Positions 52,036-63,325 of a stretch of 64,000 nt of DNA are shown one piece after another (the stretch's first letter is position 1; each line of letters starts with the position of its first letter). The stretch is from Sophora flavescens (Eukaryota > Streptophyta > Magnoliopsida > Fabales > Fabaceae), in the NCBI GenBank assembly GCA_030762895.1, contig CM061064.1, forward strand, positions 133,989,402 through 134,053,401. The letters are read 5' to 3'. The translations under genes and the position numbers were made by a program. The notes under the pieces are model-generated. The model searched no databases and was not told the origin of the DNA. It saw only the letters and a list, made by a program, of their open reading frames with translations.

Positions 52036-54582
52036 GGTTTTGGACAACTACACCTATACTTGAATCTCACCAATCCGTTTTAACAACATCTAGCCTTAAC
52101 CTTCCATTAGAACATGACACGTATTCTATGTCATAACACCTCTTTAACATACATCATCTAGGTTAGGCACTTCTAAATCATTATTATCCTCATACCCAAA
52201 ACAATAATCTCTTAGACAACATATATATATCTTTGCTTAAAAACCACTAAGCATAATAATACAAACCAAGCAGATCATGCATAACACAATATCAATCCAA
52301 ATATTCCCATATCACCAATATAGCACAAAAACAATTCAATAAAGGTAATAAAATCAAATCAAACATCAACAATCTAAAATCAACCTAATATCGATAAACC
52401 TACAATCCCCGAATCGCCATTGGTTTTTCAGAAAAGGTTTCCAACGTGATTTTGGTCTTGTCGATTACTCGACTATGAGTAGGGTTTAGGTCGTTCTACA
52501 CAATTATTATATAATCTACAACTTATCCATTCCGACGATAGGTTGGTTCTTTTCCCCACCTGGGTTATCACCGAATTCCCGAACTCAAAGCTCCTCGTTG
52601 TCACACCACAAAGTACTAACTTCACCTTCTATGAAGGTAAGGAGATCAGATGCTCGAAGAGGTATACCACGAACGTCATCGTTTCCTCCGCGATGGAAGT
52701 CTAAGGTTATGAACACAAATCACAAGTTAAAATCAAGCAAGAACACTAAACCACAAGGTATGGGTTCGGCCAAGACCAGTTCTTAGGGTTAAAGATCGCC
52801 GATAATTATACAACTTGTGGATTTATGATCTTTAAGTGTTAGGAGTTCATAAATAATGATCATTTAACAAAGTTGAATTAAAATCCCACTAAGTTATAAA
52901 CGTAGGGTATTCGGCCAAGGCTACTAAAATAGGCTAGCATTCTCTAAACTATCCAATCTCTTAGGTCTAGCATCCACACATAGTAAGGAGCTCAAAACCA
53001 TAATCATTTTGGAAAATGAAAAACAAAGTATCCTAGGTCCATAACCTTCTAGGTTCGGCCTTCATTGGATTTATAGGCTAGAAATCTCTAAACTTTCCAA
53101 TCTCTTAGACTTAGCATCCAAATATCTTACGGAGCTCAAGTCCATGATCATTTTGGAAAACAATGAAAACTTAAACATTCCAATCTCTTAGGTTTAGCAT
53201 CCATATGTATTATGGATCTCAAAACCATGATCATTTTGGAAAAATAAGAACAAAGTATCCTAGGTCCATAACCTTCTAGGTTCGGTCTTCATAGGATTTA
53301 TAGGTTAGAAATCTTTAAACTTTCCAATCTCTTAGACTTAGCATCCAAATATCTTATGGAGCTCAAGTCCAAGATCATTTTGGAAAACAATGGAAACTTA
53401 AACATTCCAATCTCTTAGACTTAGCATCCAAATATCTTATGGAGCTCAAGTCCATGATCATCTTGGAAAAATGAAAGTAATACATCCTAGATTTGATAAC
53501 ATACAATAAACAAGTTAGAAATCCTTAAACTTTCCCATCTCTTAGACTTAGCATCCAAATATCTTATGGAGATTAAGTCCATGATCATTTTGGAAAAATA
53601 AAAACTCAAACATCCTAGCACCTAAACACTAAGTTTAGGCCATCATAGGATGATGAGCAAAATATTCTTTGTTTAACAATAACTCTTAGGTTTAGAATCA
53701 GAAGGTATTAAGAGTTATAAATCCATGATCATACTTGGAAGGTTGAAACATAGTATCACGGGCTTACTTATTCATATTTTCAGCCATCATAGGAACAAGC
53801 TATCAAAACTTTCAAGATTTATAGGTTTAAGATCAATGGATAGTTAGAAACTCAAACACATGATCATATTCCAAAAGTTGAAACAAAAACTTCCTAGGTC
53901 ACAAATGCAAGCATTCGGCCTTCATTCGAAGAGATAGGTAGAGAAGGGAGAGAGTAGCACGAAATTGAGGAGAGAGGAATGAGCTTGGAGAGCAAGTTTT
54001 GACCTTGCGCCTTGTTTGGTTTGAGAAGAGAGAGAAAAATATGTTTTTAGAATATAATATGTTATAATTTGAAAAGTGTGATGATTACACTTTTGGAGTG
54101 TGTCATAACCCATTTCCATAAAAGTCCCATAAAGTCACTTCACTTCTTTTGTACTCCCTAATCTACTCCATTTCGTACCCGGTTATATTTTCCGATCGTA
54201 ATTCTTCCGATGTTTTCACCCGAATAAAATATTATATTCTATTTTTGAACGAAAATTTTCAAAATAACCAAAGTTGAAGGAAACATATTAAAAACACTAA
54301 CCGTCTCGTTCACGGTTCAAAATTAGATTTTCTGCTCAGTAAACTTGTACCGGCAGTGAAAACGCAGAACGACTTTCGTTTGCATTTTCAACCTAAAATT
54401 TTACAATAACCCTCTACCATAAAGTAGACTATGAATATGATTTTATTTTAATCAAAAACACTTTCTAACTCTCAAATTAAAATATAATTAATTATATTTT
54501 AACCGATTGAACAGCATAATTAAAATCAGGCTGTTACACCTGACAGGACGACGATGACGGATATTATGGTGATGGGTATTAG

Positions 54583-54984
54583 GATAGTTATAGGTATAGT
54601 AGAGATTTGTAGATAGACGGATATTTTATTTATGGATTATATGTTGAGTTTGTTTTTATTTTAAATTAATTTTAATTTATTTGCTTTTTAAATTTTATTT
54701 TTAATTTCAATTTTGTTTTGTAATTGATAATATAATAATATTTAATTTAAATAAAATATAATAATTAAATTATAATTAATTATAATAAAATATAAATTAA
54801 TAAATAAATTATAACAATAATTAATAAATAAAATATAATTAATTAAAATAAAATATAATAATAATTAATAAATAAAATATAATATTTAATATTGAATATA
54901 TAAATTTTAATAAAAATAATAAATAATTAATTATTAATATAAAACAAAATAAAAAAAATAATTTAAAAAATAGAAAAAACCTTG
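54583..54984. other. AT-rich 3' region of CACTA-3, no gene
   Basis: Almost pure A/T with 'aaataaataattaattata'-like words; no frame. Typical of the stretch between TNPA and the subterminal repeats. Confidence 0.6.
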
Positions 54985-55253
54985 TTTCCGACGGATATTT
55001 CCATCGGTAACTGTTGGTTACATTTTCCGACGGAAAATTCCGTCGGTAACTAGGGATTCTGTGTGGCAAGCTTTTCCACGGTTAAAGCCGTCGAAAATTT
55101 CCGACGGACGAACTAGATCCGTCGGAAAGGCTTTCCTACGTGCCTATTACCGACGGAACCGCGTCCGTTGGAAATTCAGTTTGTAATGTAGTGTTTTTTT
55201 TTTTGTAGTGTTATAACAATTTTTCCGTCGGTATGTCGTGCTTTTTTTTAGTG
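54985..55253. repeat. CACTA-3 subterminal array, terminus and duplicated terminus
   Basis: CCGACGGA and TCCGTCGG words recur from 54988 to 55166. The terminus TTTTTGTAGTG ends at 55210, followed by 'ttataacaattt'. Then a degenerate second terminus ('ttccgtcggtatgtcgtgc', T run, 'agtg', 55223-55253) and again 'ttataacaattt' (55254-55265). The second copy of that flank continues into LTR-D1. Confidence 0.82.
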
Positions 55254-56962
55254 TTATAACAATTTATCTATGCTAGTTAATACTATAGTAACTAGAATCC
55301 AAAAGATGGAGTTGAGAAAATAACCCTAGCCTATTTTTGAAATCATGACCGAACCTAGCATAAAATGGACATAGATGAGTTTTGTTTGATTAATTGTTGT
55401 TATGTTAAGTTGGTTGAAGGTTAACGGATAGTCGTGGTCCAGTAACGAGGATTGGAAATTTCGAGAAATCCGATGATAAGTCTGGTGGGGGAAAGATTCA
55501 ACCTATCGTCGGAATGGATAAGTAGTTTATAATATAATAATTTGTAGGGCAACCTAAACCCTACTATTGGTCGAGTAATCGACAAGACCAAAATGGCATT
55601 AGAATCTTTTCCGTAATACCAATGAGGATTTGGGGATTGTAGGTTTATCGACGCTAGGATAATTTTAGAATATTTGAGGATGTTTGACTATAATATTATC
55701 GAATTGTTTGTGATACGCTAGTTGAGGTATTCTACTGCTTGTGACGTTTTATTTTGTTGTTTGAATATTGTATGATTATTGTATTATGCATGATATGCCT
55801 GGTTTGATAATGTGTTTAGTAGGCTTTTAAGCAAAGATATATGTTGTTCGGGAGATATTCATGTGGGTGAGAGAATGAATGTGATTTAGAGATGCCTAGC
55901 CTAATTAAATTATCTAATGGATGAGATGTGACATAGAATGCGAGTTAAGACGGTGATGGAAGGTTGAGGCACTAGGATGTAATTGATTCGAGTCGGTGAG
56001 AATCATATAGAGGTATGTTGTTGACCATAGCGGTGAGAGTAGAATGCATAAGGTCAGCCTATCCGTAGATATATCCGTAGTTCTTGCAGAGCGGCTTCGT
56101 GTAGCTTTGGGCTACTGTGACTTCGGACTACTATGGTTTTGGACCATTTATGTGTTACAGATATTATTATTATTATGTGTAGCTTTGGGCTACTATGGCT
56201 TCGGGCTACTATGGTTTCGAACCATTTATGTATACATGAGTATCTGAATATATATATAAAATAAAGGGGAATGCTCGCTCGAACGAGGGACTAATATCCA
56301 TATTATGATAAGATTGTGTGACATGATATTGGTGGACGCGTCAGAATAAAGGTTTAGTTGTATGAGTTTGAGGGTAGAGGATGATATCGTAAATTGAGGA
56401 TGAACAGTGATTATGAGTGATGCGTGTCTGTGACTATTGTTATATTATGTGCTATGTATTCCTTTCTGCTTTTGATGATAGCAATGTTTCTTATCCCCTA
56501 TATTTTTCTATATGCTGTATTTTATTTATTATGTGATCGTACGAGAAGACCCTGTGGAGGAGTTTGATACTGAGGAGCTGGATGGGATTCCGTATGAACC
56601 GGATGCTGGAGGACGAGTTGTGGACTCCAACGATGTAGTTTAGTGTCTAGGTCCAGTGAGTCTTATAAGACGTTTTATATTTCCGCAAATGTTAGTTTGT
56701 TTAAATATGCACCTACAAGGGATCCTACTACTGGGTTACCCTAGACAGTGTTTTGGTACTCTGATGCTTAAACATATGGTGTTTATGTATTTAATATATA
56801 TATGGTGTGTTGTTGTAAATTTTCTCATGTTGTATGTTTCTAATTAAGTTTTAAATTTTCATGTATTTCAGAATACATGTTTCAACGTTAAGCACGTGAA
56901 TTTAATAATTAATTAATGAGGTTTTAATTAAATAATACAATGGGGCACAACAGGGTGTCTCA
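55254..56962 (+). repeat. LTR-D1 (5' LTR, truncated)
   Basis: Matches LTR-D2 from 60253 to its end; ends CAGGGTGTCTCA at 56962. It contains the TCGTCGGAATGGATAAGTAG block (about 55505-55524) and a 'gctttgggctactRtggctt' repeat region (56097-56230). Confidence 0.88.
56541..56643 (+). CDS. Short acidic ORF in LTR-D1
   Basis: Reads 'IVREDPVEEFDTEELDGIPY', then 'EPDAGGRVV', and ends TAG at 56641-56643. The peptide matches family B although nearby noncoding DNA is diverged. Substitutions such as Asp/Glu are conservative. A 'tgcttttgatgatag' acceptor-like site lies upstream (ends 56482), but the frame between it and this block has a shift. In LTR-D2 (61541-61640) a two-base loss changes the end. 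Confidence 0.38.
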
Positions 56963-56967
56963 TTTGG

Positions 56968-56984
56968 TGGTATCAAAGCAGTTC
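56968..56984 (+). promoter_or_regulatory. Primer binding site, gypsy-D
   Basis: TGGTATCAAAGCAGTTC, one change from TGGTATCAGAGC, a few bases after the LTR end. Confidence 0.68.
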
Positions 56985-57176
56985 GATTCTAATCATAATG
57001 TGAGGTTTAGGATGTGTCTAGTTGAATCCACATCGGATATTGACTATGCTTAGAAGTTGGGTAGTGAGTCTCGACGCGATAGTTAACATTTATATGGCAT
57101 ATGGTATTTATATACCAGTTTTATGTAGTATTATATGTCATATAAGTGTGAGCTGATGATTGCTTTAAACAGGATC

Positions 57177-57838
57177 ATGGCTCAAGGAAGAGGACGTAAT
57201 ACTAATAGTGGTGATAGAATTCCCGAGAGAATTGTTGGAGGTGGCAACATGGAGGCTAATCATATCGGTGGTGGAAGAGAGTTGCTTGAGACTCACCAGA
57301 CTATACGTGAGTTAGCTACATCTATGTTGCAGTAAACACAACAAAACGTGCAGATGCTCCAGATAATTATGGAGCAACAGGATCGGCTTAATCAGAGACA
57401 ACAGAGGAGTAGAAGTCTGATCAGACTTAGTGCTCAGAGGAGAGGTAGTGGTTTCCAGAGGAGGTAGGGACCATATGGCAGACCAGTGCAGACAGCTGCA
57501 CCAGAACCAGTTCCTATAACACCAATGGTTAGAGTTGGCCAGCAGCAGCAAGGCCTAGCTTGTTTTAGATGCGAAGGACCACATTATCTGCGGGATTGCA
57601 GGGAGAGACCTAGATGTTTCAGTTGTGGTAAACCAGGTCATTATGCTCGTGAATGTAGACAGAGAGGTAAGCAGCAGATGATAGCTGCTGGTAGAGGAGC
57701 TGGAGGTTATAGTGGTGAAGTTGGGAAAGGAGTTCCAGCAACAGGACAACAGATGGCTACACCTCAGGCCACTGGAAAAGTGTTTAGCATAGGAGAAGCT
57801 GAATCCTCTCAATGTGTGAATCTTGTAAAAGGTATGTA
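57177..57838 (+). pseudogene. Gypsy-D gag, central domain deleted
   Basis: ATG 57177 starts 'MAQGRGRNTNSGDRIPERIV', like family B. TAA at 57333-57335 (CAA/CAG to TAA type) interrupts a Gln/Met helix. Around 57415 the sequence jumps to the linker ('SAQRRGSGFQRR'), so about 0.5 kb coding for the Retrotrans_gag capsid domain is missing. Two zinc knuckles remain: 'CFRCEGPHYLRDC' and the standard CFSCGKPGHYAREC (about 57560-57657). It ends 'GKVFSIGEAESSQCVNLVKG' at TAA 57837-57839, the exact gag/protease border. Without capsid domain or enzymes it cannot be functional. Confidence 0.84.
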
Positions 57839-57839
57839 A

Positions 57840-58690
57840 TTGATATCTAGTAGACTTTGTCTGTTTATCTAAGTAGCAGGATAGATAAGAAATGATGGGA
57901 GTTTTGTTAAGGTATAGTTGTGACTGGTAGGATGTGAACCCTTAAGATCAATATCATTGAGTGAGACAATTATTATAAGTCAAATGTTGATTGTGGCATA
58001 ATATCATTAAGGAATCTAGGGTAATGATTAATGTTCGTAGTTAGGATGGATTGTATGAGTTTGGGAAGAGTAAACGAAAGTGTATATATAATTTCACCAA
58101 AGTTGAATATGAGCAGAAAAAGATAAGCTCTTGTATAAATTGAGTTTACTAGAAAAATTCAAAGTTGTTGAGTTAGATGATCCTAATCGGCGTAGTTTCT
58201 TTTGATTTTAGTTTATATTAAGGAGTGTTGAGATGTTTTACTTGGAGACTTGAAATGTGTGATTTTGATATAATATGGAATAGTGGAATATGCTCCAAGG
58301 AACTAAGACTGTGATTGGATACTTTGAGTATGAAGTTAAATTAGTATCAATCTTGGTGTTAATTGTGGAAGTTAGATGTCGGAATAAAGTTTTCTAGTGG
58401 ATTAGAATTAAGAAGAGAAAATGATTAAGTGGTAATTATGCCCTTCAAGATTGATAGATTGAGATGAAAGGTTAAGGGCAAGGAACATAGGGTGGTGGTG
58501 AATAGTCTCCAGGATATATAGAACGATATAAGAATGAATTCTGTTATGAAGTTACCGCTGTCACTAAGGGGTAAGACAACGATGGGAAATACAATATAGG
58601 ATCTTTAGAGTAAGATCGATTACAAGATATGGTTTAGTTTCAAGTCAGGAAATTCCGAGGACGGAATTTTTTTTCTAAGTGGGGTAGTAA
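57840..58690 (+). other. Noncoding 3' internal region, gypsy-D
   Basis: No frame. About 58240-58690 aligns with the conserved block of family B ('ttttctagtgga', 'tatgcccttcaaga', 'aattccgaggacggaatttt'). Ends 'aagtggggtagtaa' before LTR-D2. Confidence 0.68.
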
Positions 58691-61233
58691 TGTAACGGCC
58701 TCTTTTTAATTACGTTGTATTATCGGTAAAAATATATCTGTTTATATTTTTATCTGAGACCTAGGAAATTATTTTGGAGAAAACAAAATCATATATTGAA
58801 CCTACTCTATGGTAGAAAGCTCTGGTTAAAATGTGGGTTTAAAACTCAGACGGAAACCGGTCTGCATTTTTAGTGATAGTATAGTCTTAACCTGCAGAAA
58901 ACCCTAATTTGACTCGAAACTGAAAAATTGTAGATTTCTATATTATGTCCGTGAGGAAGTCTATTTTCCAAAGTTTTTCCCAAAAATAAAATATTAGATT
59001 TCCGGTGAATTTTGCTGAAAAATGACAAAAACCCTAATCGGGAAACAGACAGAGTCGGAAACGGAACTACAGAGACAAAACCCGGCACCGGATGTATGAA
59101 GCATTTAATGCAAGTAATCATGTCTTTTAAGATAAAAAGGCCAAAATGCTCCCAAGTTTCATGGTTATTAACAAGACACCTCCTCTCATCTCAACCGCTC
59201 ATTTTACATGGTTGTAAACCTACCACATCTCTCCAATTTCGTGCAGCCACATCCTCTCAACCATACCCATTTCATTTTGCTTTCGTTTCATCGTTTTCCT
59301 CTTAAAAACCGTAATCAGGTAACCAACGGAACCGGATACTGATGTGCAGAGATACACTGGGAGACAGAACGGCGAGTCATCTATGATGACTCAGAGGGAA
59401 GGAGTCACCATGGTGAGTCATGGTGGTGACTCATCTTCATCATAAATGTTAGTAATTATGACTCTTTATAAGTGTAATGACCAAAATACCCTTAATCTAA
59501 CCTATTCTAGTTAATTGTTAACCATGGTTAAGGCAAGTCAAGGCCAATTTGATCTCTTATTCCTTCCATGTGGTGAAATAGGCAGCCACACCATCCATTC
59601 ATTCTTCACCACACATTTTAACCTAACCATGATTACTATTAACTATAGTTAAGTTATTATATTATTTTCTAACTTAACCTAGGTCAAGTAAACTCAACTA
59701 TGGTTCATTTTAACCAATTCAACAACTCTTCACGCACTTATTCTCTCATTCTTGTGCAGCCCAGGTCCTCCCCACACTTATTCTCTAATTCTATAAAATT
59801 GTAGAAAAATCATTTTAATGTGAACCCAATTCCTATGATCTTTATATGACTACTTTCATCATCTAAGAGTATGTAAGCAAAAGAATTTTCCTCCATATTT
59901 TTCTTTACATGGTTGCATCCTATACTAGAGGGAGTTGATGAAGTTTTGTTCAATTTTCTTATAATATGACACTTGATCTTAACTCCTTAAAACCTATATT
60001 TGTTATATCTAAAAGCTTTAAATCAAAAGAAACTCCTAGCCCTATTTTCTAGCCTTGGCCGAATCTATGTTTATGAGAGCAAAATGAGTTTTTGTTCAAT
60101 CTTTAATTAGATAATTATTTGTATCAACTATTTAAGGTATGTAGGTTCTAGATCCAAGAGCATGTGAGCAAAAAGAATTTCTAGCTAATTTTACTATGTA
60201 TGACTGAAACCCTAACCCTATAGGTTATATGATTTTGTTTCATATTTTTAACTTATAACAATTTATCTATGCTAGTTAATACTATAGTAACTAGAATCCA
60301 AAAGATGGAGTTGAGAAAATAACCCTAGCCTATTTTTTATATCATGGCCAGCATAAAATGGACATAGATGAGTTTTGTTTAATTAATTGTTGTTATGTTG
60401 TGTTGGTTGAAGGTAAACGGATAATCGTGGTCTAGTAACGAGGATCGGAAAGTTCAGGAAATTCGGTGATAACTCAGGTGGGGGAAAGATTCAACCTATC
60501 GTCGGAATGGATAAGTAGTTTATAATATAATAATTGTGTAGGGCCACCTAAACCCTACTAATGGTCCAGTAATCGACAAGACCAAAATCACATTGGAATT
60601 TTTTCCGTAATACCAATGAGGATTTGGGGATTGCAGGTTTATCGACGTTAGGATAATTTTAGAATATTTGAGGATGTTTGACTTTAATATTATTGAATTG
60701 TTTGTGATATGTTGGTTGAGGTATTCTACTACTTTTGACGTTTTATTTTATTGTTTGAATATTGTTATTGTATTATGCATGATATGCCTGGTTTGATAAT
60801 GTGTTTAGTTGGTTTTTAAGCAAAGATATATATTGTTCGGGAGATATTCATGTGGGTGAGAGAATGAATGTGATTTAGAGATGCCTAGCCTAATTAAATT
60901 ATCTAATGGATGAGATGTGACATAGAATGCGAGTTAAGACGGTGATGGAAGGTTGAGGCACTAGGATGTAATTGATTCGAGTCGGTGAGAATCATATAGA
61001 GGTATGTTGTTGACCATAGCGGTGAGAGTGGAATGCATAAGGTCAGCCTATCCGTAGATATATCCGTAGTTCTTGTAGAGCGGCTTCGTGTAGCTTTGGG
61101 CCACTGTGGCTTCGGGCTACTATGGTTTTGGACCATTTATGTGTTACTGATATTGTTATTTTTATGTGTAGCCTTGGGGTACTGTGGCTTCGGCCTACTA
61201 TGGTTTCGGACCATTTATGTATACATGAGTATC

Positions 61234-61236
<3 letters not shown>

Positions 61237-61283
<47 letters not shown>
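61237..61283. repeat. (AT)n microsatellite in LTR-D2
   Basis: About 23 AT repeats; at the same place LTR-D1 (56250-56261) has only about six. Confidence 0.96.
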
Positions 61284-61286
<3 letters not shown>

Positions 61287-61540
61287 AAGGGGAGTGCTCG
61301 CTCGAACGATGGACTAATATCCATATTATGATAAGATTGTGTGACATGATATTGGTGGACACGCCAACATAAATGTTTAGTTGCATGAGTTTGAGGGTAG
61401 GCGATGAATGTTGATTATGAGTGATGCGTGTATGTGACTATTGTTATATTATGTGTTATGTATTCCTTTCCACTTTTGATTATAGCAATGCTTCTTATCC
61501 CCTATATTTTTATGTATACTGTATTTTATTTATTATGTGA

Positions 61541-61640
61541 TCGTACGAGAAGACCTTGCGGAGGAGCTTGATACTGAGGAGCTGGATGGGATTCCGTATG
61601 AACCAGATGCGGAGGACGAGTTGTGGACTCTAACGATTTA
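61541..61640 (+). pseudogene. Short acidic ORF in LTR-D2 (shifted)
   Basis: Reads 'IVREDLAEELDTEELDGIPY' then EPDA; a two-base loss compared with LTR-D1 shifts the remainder to EDELW. Unrecognised. Confidence 0.35.
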
Positions 61641-61965
61641 GTTTATTGTCTAGGACCAGTAGGTCTTATATGACGTTTATATTTCCACAAATGTTAGTTT
61701 GTTTAAATATGCACCTGCAAGGGATCTTACTACCGGGATACCCTAGGTAGTGTTTTGGTACTCTGATGCTTAAACATATGGTGTGTGTATGTATTTAATA
61801 TATATATTTGGTGTGTTGTAAATTTTCTCACGTTGTATGTTTCTAATTAAGTTTTAAATTTTCAAGTATTTCAGAATACATGTTTCAACGTTAAACGTGT
61901 GAATTTATAAATTAATTAATGAGGTTTTAATTTAAGAATACAATAGGGCACAATGGGGTGTCTCA

Positions 61966-62030
61966 TCTCTCAAGGATAGATCCGAAAATTTACATGTTCC
62001 TTTTTTGGATCATATCATTTGGTATCAGAG
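61966..62030 (+). repeat. LTR-E 3' end plus primer site, plus orientation
   Basis: 'ggatagatccgaaaatttac' and 'ggatcatatca' match the end of LTR-E, followed by TTTGGTATCAGAG (62018-62030). This is a short piece of an LTR-E relative, directly behind LTR-D2. Confidence 0.75.
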
Positions 62031-62039
62031 AACCGTATA

Positions 62040-62722
62040 TTTAATACACCATTTGAAATGATCCTAAAAAGGAACATGTAAATTTTTGGATATATCCTTG
62101 ATTGACTTCCAAAAATTCAAAGAAGAAGAAGAATAACAAATGGACAAGATAAGGAATTGAAGGTAGGTGCCACAATTCCAAGGGGAATTGATAAGCCAAG
62201 GGAGGATCGCCACAAGAATCTTGGATTCTTGATAAGATCAAGGGGATGGCTCAACCAAGAACCAAAGAGAGACAATTCCCTCACAAATTGGAACAAAGCC
62301 AAGTTTGAACATCCAAAGTTATCATTCAACATGAAAATGGTGTGTTACATATAGCTTTGAGGTTGCCAACTTTTGGCTTCCAAAAAGAATCCATAACCCC
62401 CTTATTAACTCACAAAACTAAGTCACTAAATGGTGTATTAAAAGTTCTCACTCTACAATTATATGGTTGTTACACATAACTCTCATTCTTCAAATTCAAA
62501 AGTGCCCTCCCATTTAAACAAAAAACAATAAAATGACTTATAACTAAAAAAATTAGTTACTTTAGGCATGCAAGCCAAAAGATACCCTCCTATGAAGCAT
62601 CAAATTCGAAATTCATCATGAAGTGGGCTTAGTCATCATACAAAACATAGTGTAGCCCACTCTCATGGGTAACCAAACAAAGTAACCAGAATTGGATCCA
62701 CTCAAAGTCCATTACACTTTAT
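62040..62722 (-). repeat. LTR-E-like LTR, diverged, minus orientation
   Basis: Starting at 'gaaatgatcctaaaaaggaa' it follows LTR-E1 in order ('ggtgccacaattccaagggg', 'cgccacaagaatcttggatt') but with many differences. The end near 62722 is not defined. Together with 61966-62030 it makes a head-to-head pair around a 9-base centre. Confidence 0.65.
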
Positions 62723-62723
62723 T

Positions 62724-63044
62724 TTAATAGAAATAAAAACTAGATAATGTCAATATGGGGAGTGGACATCCATGACGATAATGGGTCTTCAATTTGGATG
62801 AGATAAGTAACCATTTTGGCCTCCAATCCATCAAGACTTGAACTTGGCTTACTTCCATCAAGGTTGACACTATTTGGTTTAGAACTTCTTGAGCTTTCTT
62901 GGCTCTAGCTCTTGTCTTAGGCCCACCAAGTCCTTGCAGTGATCCTTGGTCCATGCTCCTTATTGGGCTGATATCAGTCCCCCATCCGCTCTCACCACCG
63001 TGACAACCTCCCCTCCCTCCAGCGAAGCCTGTTCTCCCCCCCAA
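62724..63044 (-). pseudogene. Gypsy-type coding tail fragment
   Basis: Minus-strand frame of 106 codons with 'GPKTRARAKKAQEVLNQIVS', a motif common in the linker at the C-terminal end of plant gypsy Gag/Pol proteins (G-P-x-T-R-A-R-A-K). It lies just upstream, on that strand, of the LTR-E-like LTR, where a gypsy internal 3' end would be. The N-terminal third (Gly-rich) is probably chance reading of unrelated DNA. No enzyme motif is seen. Confidence 0.45.
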
Positions 63045-63325
63045 AATTTACCCTATTCCTCTCTCCCTCTCTTCACCCAGTGAGTGTCACCACCACCACC
63101 CTTTTTGGAACCACCGTGAGCGCCACCACCATCCACTGGTAAGCTCTCGTTCTCTCCTTCCCCCCTCTCTCTCTCTCAAATATTCAGAGATATTAGGGTT
63201 GTGTTTGCTGGGATTGTAGTATTTGCTCTTAACTGGTTAGAACATGTTCCATGCAATACACTTCTTATGTAACATTCCTGGCAGTCGTGAAAAAGTGTAA
63301 ACTTGCTTAGTTTTCGAAAAATTAT
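63045..63325 (+). other. CT-rich leader-like segment, no gene
   Basis: 'ccaccaccatccactg|gtaagctctcgttctctcc' resembles the exon/donor arrangement of the CACTA-1 leader (1034-1330), but I cannot align it with confidence. It could be a CACTA 5' leader fragment or a host 5' untranslated exon. Confidence 0.35.

Larger units (their letters stand above)
50938..54538 (-). repeat. Solo LTR-B, inverted
   Basis: 3,601 bases on the minus strand, TGTAACAGCC at 54538 to GGGTGTCTCA at 50938, flanked by cccga (50933-50937) and cctga (54539-54543), a 5-bp target duplication with one change. Compared with LTR-B3 it has lost about 370 bases that include the TATA box (join near 53940). It keeps the leader modules (52900-53930), the palindrome array and the acidic frame (minus, 51460-51233). 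Confidence 0.92.
49805..54582 (+). pseudogene. TNPA-like gene, CACTA-3 (split by a solo LTR)
   Basis: Exon 1 (about 49805-50093) reads 'VTGAISEIRAIFDDRAAARL' then 'RDMLRECRESWIRP'. After a frameshift it continues 'DYIGPNIWAQLCAY' and 'SEKGGSMHTGGSISHMHHA', the transposase_24-like core. Exon 2 (about 50188-50294) reads 'GELTRSVDVPTVFEQTHIRS'. The next intron holds the (AT)n run. The last exon (from about 50419) has stops near 50515, then 'AWMDVAGGKNKGRIYGT' and a Gln/Glu coiled coil (about 50655-50740). The frame runs to CGA at 50935-50937. There LTR-B-solo is inserted; after it and one target copy the same frame continues at 54544 as 'QDDDDGYYGDGY' and ends at TAG 54580-54582. In CACTA-2 the acidic tail is missing. 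Confidence 0.78.
49795..55210 (+). mobile_element. CACTA-3: 3' half of a CACTA element
   Basis: TNPA gene (49805-54582), AT-rich 3' region, a subterminal array of CCGACGGA words and a terminal TTTTTGTAGTG at 55210 (CACTA in complement). The subterminal motif differs from that of CACTA-1, so it is another family. The 5' end and TNPD are missing; the Copia-like remnant abuts at about 49795. It lies inside LTR-D1, whose sequence resumes at 55254. Confidence 0.82.
55254..61965 (+). mobile_element. Gypsy-D: gag-only element with truncated 5' LTR
   Basis: LTR-D1 (55254-56962, first about 1.56 kb replaced by CACTA-3), internal region 56963-58690, LTR-D2 (58691-61965). The internal region encodes only a shortened Gag and ends at the same point as family B. 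Primer site, noncoding 3' block and LTR layout parallel family B, but sequence identity is much lower. Confidence 0.85.
58691..61965 (+). repeat. LTR-D2 (3' LTR)
   Basis: TGTAACGGCC to GGGGTGTCTCA, 3,275 bases. It has the shared U3 pattern ('cagacggaaaccggtctgca'), 'tggccgaa' leader words (60056), the TCGTCGGAATGGATAAGTAG block (60501-60520), a 'gctactgtggcttcgg' repeat region (61090-61220) and the (AT)n run 61237-61283. Confidence 0.88.

Noticed and set aside
54839..55069. Phe/Leu/Ile-rich minus-strand frame resembling a membrane protein
   Set aside because: It is AT-rich noncoding DNA beside the CACTA-3 subterminal repeats.
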